Origin: Prevotella sp. UBA2739
GTDB lineage: Bacteria > Bacteroidota > Bacteroidia > Bacteroidales > Bacteroidaceae
Assembly (NCBI GenBank): GCA_002353525.1
Contig: DEJV01000050.1
Location: forward strand, 19,326 to 35,633
Length of the DNA stretch: 16,308 nt
Direction of reading: 5' to 3'
Part shown: piece by piece, positions 14,386 to 16,308 of the stretch
Position numbering within the stretch: the stretch's first letter is position 1
Layout of the letters: each line of letters opens with the position of its first letter
Translations under genes and position numbers: made by a program
The notes under the pieces: model-generated
Told to the model about the DNA's origin: nothing
The model's input: the letters and a program-made list of their open reading frames with translations, nothing else
Database searches by the model: none

Positions 14386-16308
14386 TTATTCCTCAACGGT
14401 CTTCTCGGCAAAATCAAGAACATTCTTCTTGTTGGCCTGCATGCGCTCGTATTCCTCACGCGAACCGACAATAATCTTTTCGAATTCACGCAGACCAGTA
14501 CCGGCAGGAATGAGGTGACCGCAAATCACGTTCTCCTTCATACCCTCAAGCGTGTCGACCTTACCACGGATGGCAGCCTCGTTGAGCACCTTGGTTGTCT
14601 CCTGGAACGATGCGGCCGACATGAAGCTCTTGGTCTGCAGGGCAGCACGAGTGATACCCTGAAGAATCTGAGTAGATGTAGCGGGCACGGCATCGCGCAC
14701 CTGTACCAGGCGCATATCGCGACGCTTCAGGCTAGAGTTCTCGTCGCGCAGTTTACGTGCTGTGACAATCTGACCCTTATGGAAGTTCTCCGAGTCGCCG
14801 GCGTCGACAACCACTTTCTTACCCCAGATGCGGTCGTTCTCTTCGGCAAAGTCGAGCTTGTCTACCACTTCCTGCTCGAGGAAGGTGGTGTCGCCCGGAT
14901 CGTTGATCTGCACTTTGCGCATCATCTGACGAACGATAATCTCGAAGTGCTTGTCGTTGATCTTCACACCTTGCAGACGGTAAACGTCCTGTACCTCATT
15001 CACGATGTACTCCTGCACAGCCGTCGGGCCCTTGATGGCCAGAATGTCGTTAGGAGTGATGACACCGTCGGACAGTGGTGTACCGGCGCGCACGGCATCG
15101 TGCTCCTGCACCAGAATTTGTTTCGACAAGCTGACGAGATACTTCTTCTGGTCGCCAGTCTTTGAGGTGACGATAATCTCACGGTTACCACGCTTCACCT
15201 TACCCATGGTCACCTCACCGTCGATTTCAGAAACAACAGCAGGGTTACTTGGGTTACGGGCTTCGAAGAGCTCTGTGACACGGGGCAGACCACCGGTGAT
15301 GTCACCAGCCTTACCAACGGCACGAGGAATCTTCACCAGGGTGGTACCAGTCTTGACCACCTGGCCGTCTTCCACGACAACGTGGCCTCCTACAGGGAAG
15401 TTGTATGTTCCAATCACGTTGCCCGAAGCATCGAGCACATCGCAGGTAGGAACGCGTGAGCGGTCTTTCGAGTCGATGATAATCTTCTCGGTCAAACCAG
15501 TGGTCTCGTCGGTCTCAGCACGGAAGGTGATACCCTCAATTACATCGTTGAACTTCAGCTTACCAGCATATTCGGTGACGATGACAGCATTGAACGGGTC
15601 CCAACGGGCAATGAGGTCGCCCTTCTTCACATTCACACCGTTCTTGAAATAGAGTGACGAACCATAGGGAACGTTCACCGTAGAGAGCACGATGTTGGTA
15701 TGTGGATCGATGAAACGGGCCTCGGCCAGACGGCTGACAACCATCTCGCACTCGCGGTTTCCTTCATCGCCATCCTCAACGAATGGTACGGTACGGATTT
15801 CGTCGAACTCAACGCGTGAGTCGTTCTTGGCAACGATGCTTGCGTTGGCGGCGGCATTACCTGCCACACCACCGGCGTGGAACGTACGCAGTGTAAGCTG
15901 TGTACCAGGCTCACCAATAGCCTGTGCGGCAATAACGCCTACGGCCTCACCCTTCTGTACCATGCGGCGGGTTGCAAGGTTGCGGCCATAACACTTCATG
16001 CAGACGCCCTTCTTGCTCTCGCAAGTGAGCACCGAACGAATCTCGACGCTCTCGATAGGACTGTCCTCAATGGCCTGTGCCACCGACTCGGTGATCTCCT
16101 CACCAGCGGCAACAATCAGTTCGCCGGTTGACGGGTGGATGATGTCGTGAACCGACACACGTCCAAGGATGCGCTCGTAGAGGCTCGAGATGACCTCGTC
16201 GCCACTCTTCAGGGCCGAGCATACCAGTCCGCGCAGGGTTCCGCAGTCTTCCTCGGTGATAATCACGTCGTGGCTCACGTCCACCAGACGACGGGTCAGA
16301 TAACCAGC
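14386..16308 (-). CDS. rpoC: RNA polymerase beta' subunit, C-terminal part, 5' end outside window
   Basis: The frame is open to the right edge (the first visible residues are AGYLTRRLVDVS), so about 640 C-terminal residues of a protein that is normally about 1400 are present; the GTG at 16284 is not the start. The second zinc site is complete: C22 in DCGTL, then C96, C103 and C106 in CESKKGVCMKC. This is the same spacing as E. coli C814, C888, C895 and C898. It is followed by GEAVGVIAAQAIGEPGTQLTLRTFH (about 120-144), covering the bridge helix and the start of the trigger loop, with H144 corresponding to E. coli H936. Further on, GDITGGLPRVTELFEAR is the conserved C-terminal clamp motif. The protein is the catalytic core subunit; rpoB would be expected upstream, outside the window. 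The 3' end lies just before a strong terminator. Nothing is unusual. Confidence 0.98.
   Translation of the reverse strand, partial: AGYLTRRLVDVSHDVIITEEDCGTLRGLVCSALKSGDEVISSLYERILGRVSVHDIIHPSTGELIVAAGEEITESVAQAIEDSPIESVEIRSVLTCESKKGVCMKCYGRNLATRRMVQKGEAVGVIAAQAIGEPGTQLTLRTFHAGGVAGNAAANASIVAKNDSRVEFDEIRTVPFVEDGDEGNRECEMVVSRLAEARFIDPHTNIVLSTVNVPYGSSLYFKNGVNVKKGDLIARWDPFNAVIVTEYAGKLKFNDVIEGITFRAETDETTGLTEKIIIDSKDRSRVPTCDVLDASGNVIGTYNFPVGGHVVVEDGQVVKTGTTLVKIPRAVGKAGDITGGLPRVTELFEARNPSNPAVVSEIDGEVTMGKVKRGNREIIVTSKTGDQKKYLVSLSKQILVQEHDAVRAGTPLSDGVITPNDILAIKGPTAVQEYIVNEVQDVYRLQGVKINDKHFEIIVRQMMRKVQINDPGDTTFLEQEVVDKLDFAEENDRIWGKKVVVDAGDSENFHKGQIVTARKLRDENSSLKRRDMRLVQVRDAVPATSTQILQGITRAALQTKSFMSAASFQETTKVLNEAAIRGKVDTLEGMKENVICGHLIPAGTGLREFEKIIVGSREEYERMQANKKNVLDFAEKTVEE

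Noticed and set aside
14515..15652. Two plus-strand frames over 200 aa
   Set aside because: Both are antisense to rpoC, which is unambiguous.
1..16308. tRNA, rRNA, integrase or transposase genes
   Set aside because: None was seen on either strand, so mobility of the accessory block is not supported.

Overview
The window looks like a chromosomal segment of a member of the Bacteroidales, most likely Prevotellaceae. The signs are a SusC/SusD outer-membrane pair with an ECF sigma/FecR regulator, a TlpA-type thioredoxin, start codons without Shine-Dalgarno sequences, and promoter boxes matching the Bacteroidota consensus TAnnTTTG. The genus call is inference from gene style, not from a search.

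Layout. The left edge (1-585, + strand) is the 3' part of a gene for a four-helix membrane protein. From about 4220 down to 644 runs an accessory block, all on the minus strand: an exact TAnnTTTG promoter, a leader of about 158 nt with several possible hairpins, a 53-codon small ORF, an HNH-type protein overlapping it by ATGA, a 270-bp array of twelve 22-bp palindromes, a coiled-coil protein of unknown function, a REP-like palindromic element, a SprT-like putative metallopeptidase and a small unknown protein. From about 12950 down to 4368 runs one compact minus-strand operon: ECF sigma factor, FecR-type anti-sigma factor, SusC-type TonB-dependent transporter with an N-terminal STN signalling domain, SusD-type lipoprotein, and a secreted protein with two TlpA/thioredoxin domains. 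It ends at a 79-bp near-palindrome. A + strand membrane acyltransferase (13169-14275) has its own promoter, diverges from the sigma gene and converges on the 3' half of rpoC (14386-16308, minus), with a bidirectional terminator between them.

How it works together. The large operon fits a trans-envelope signalling and nutrient-uptake locus. Ligand on SusC/SusD would be sensed through the STN domain, FecR would release the ECF sigma factor, and the sigma factor would direct transcription of the locus. The thioredoxin protein would act outside the cytoplasm on disulfides. The substrate cannot be read from the sequence, because no glycoside hydrolase or peptidase is encoded next to susCD.

The least explained part is 1600-4220. 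The 22-bp array keeps its stem pairing through paired base changes. The leader has structure and a coupled mini-ORF before the HNH gene. The HNH and coiled-coil proteins have no role I can name. No integrase, transposase or tRNA is visible, so an origin by mobility is not shown.
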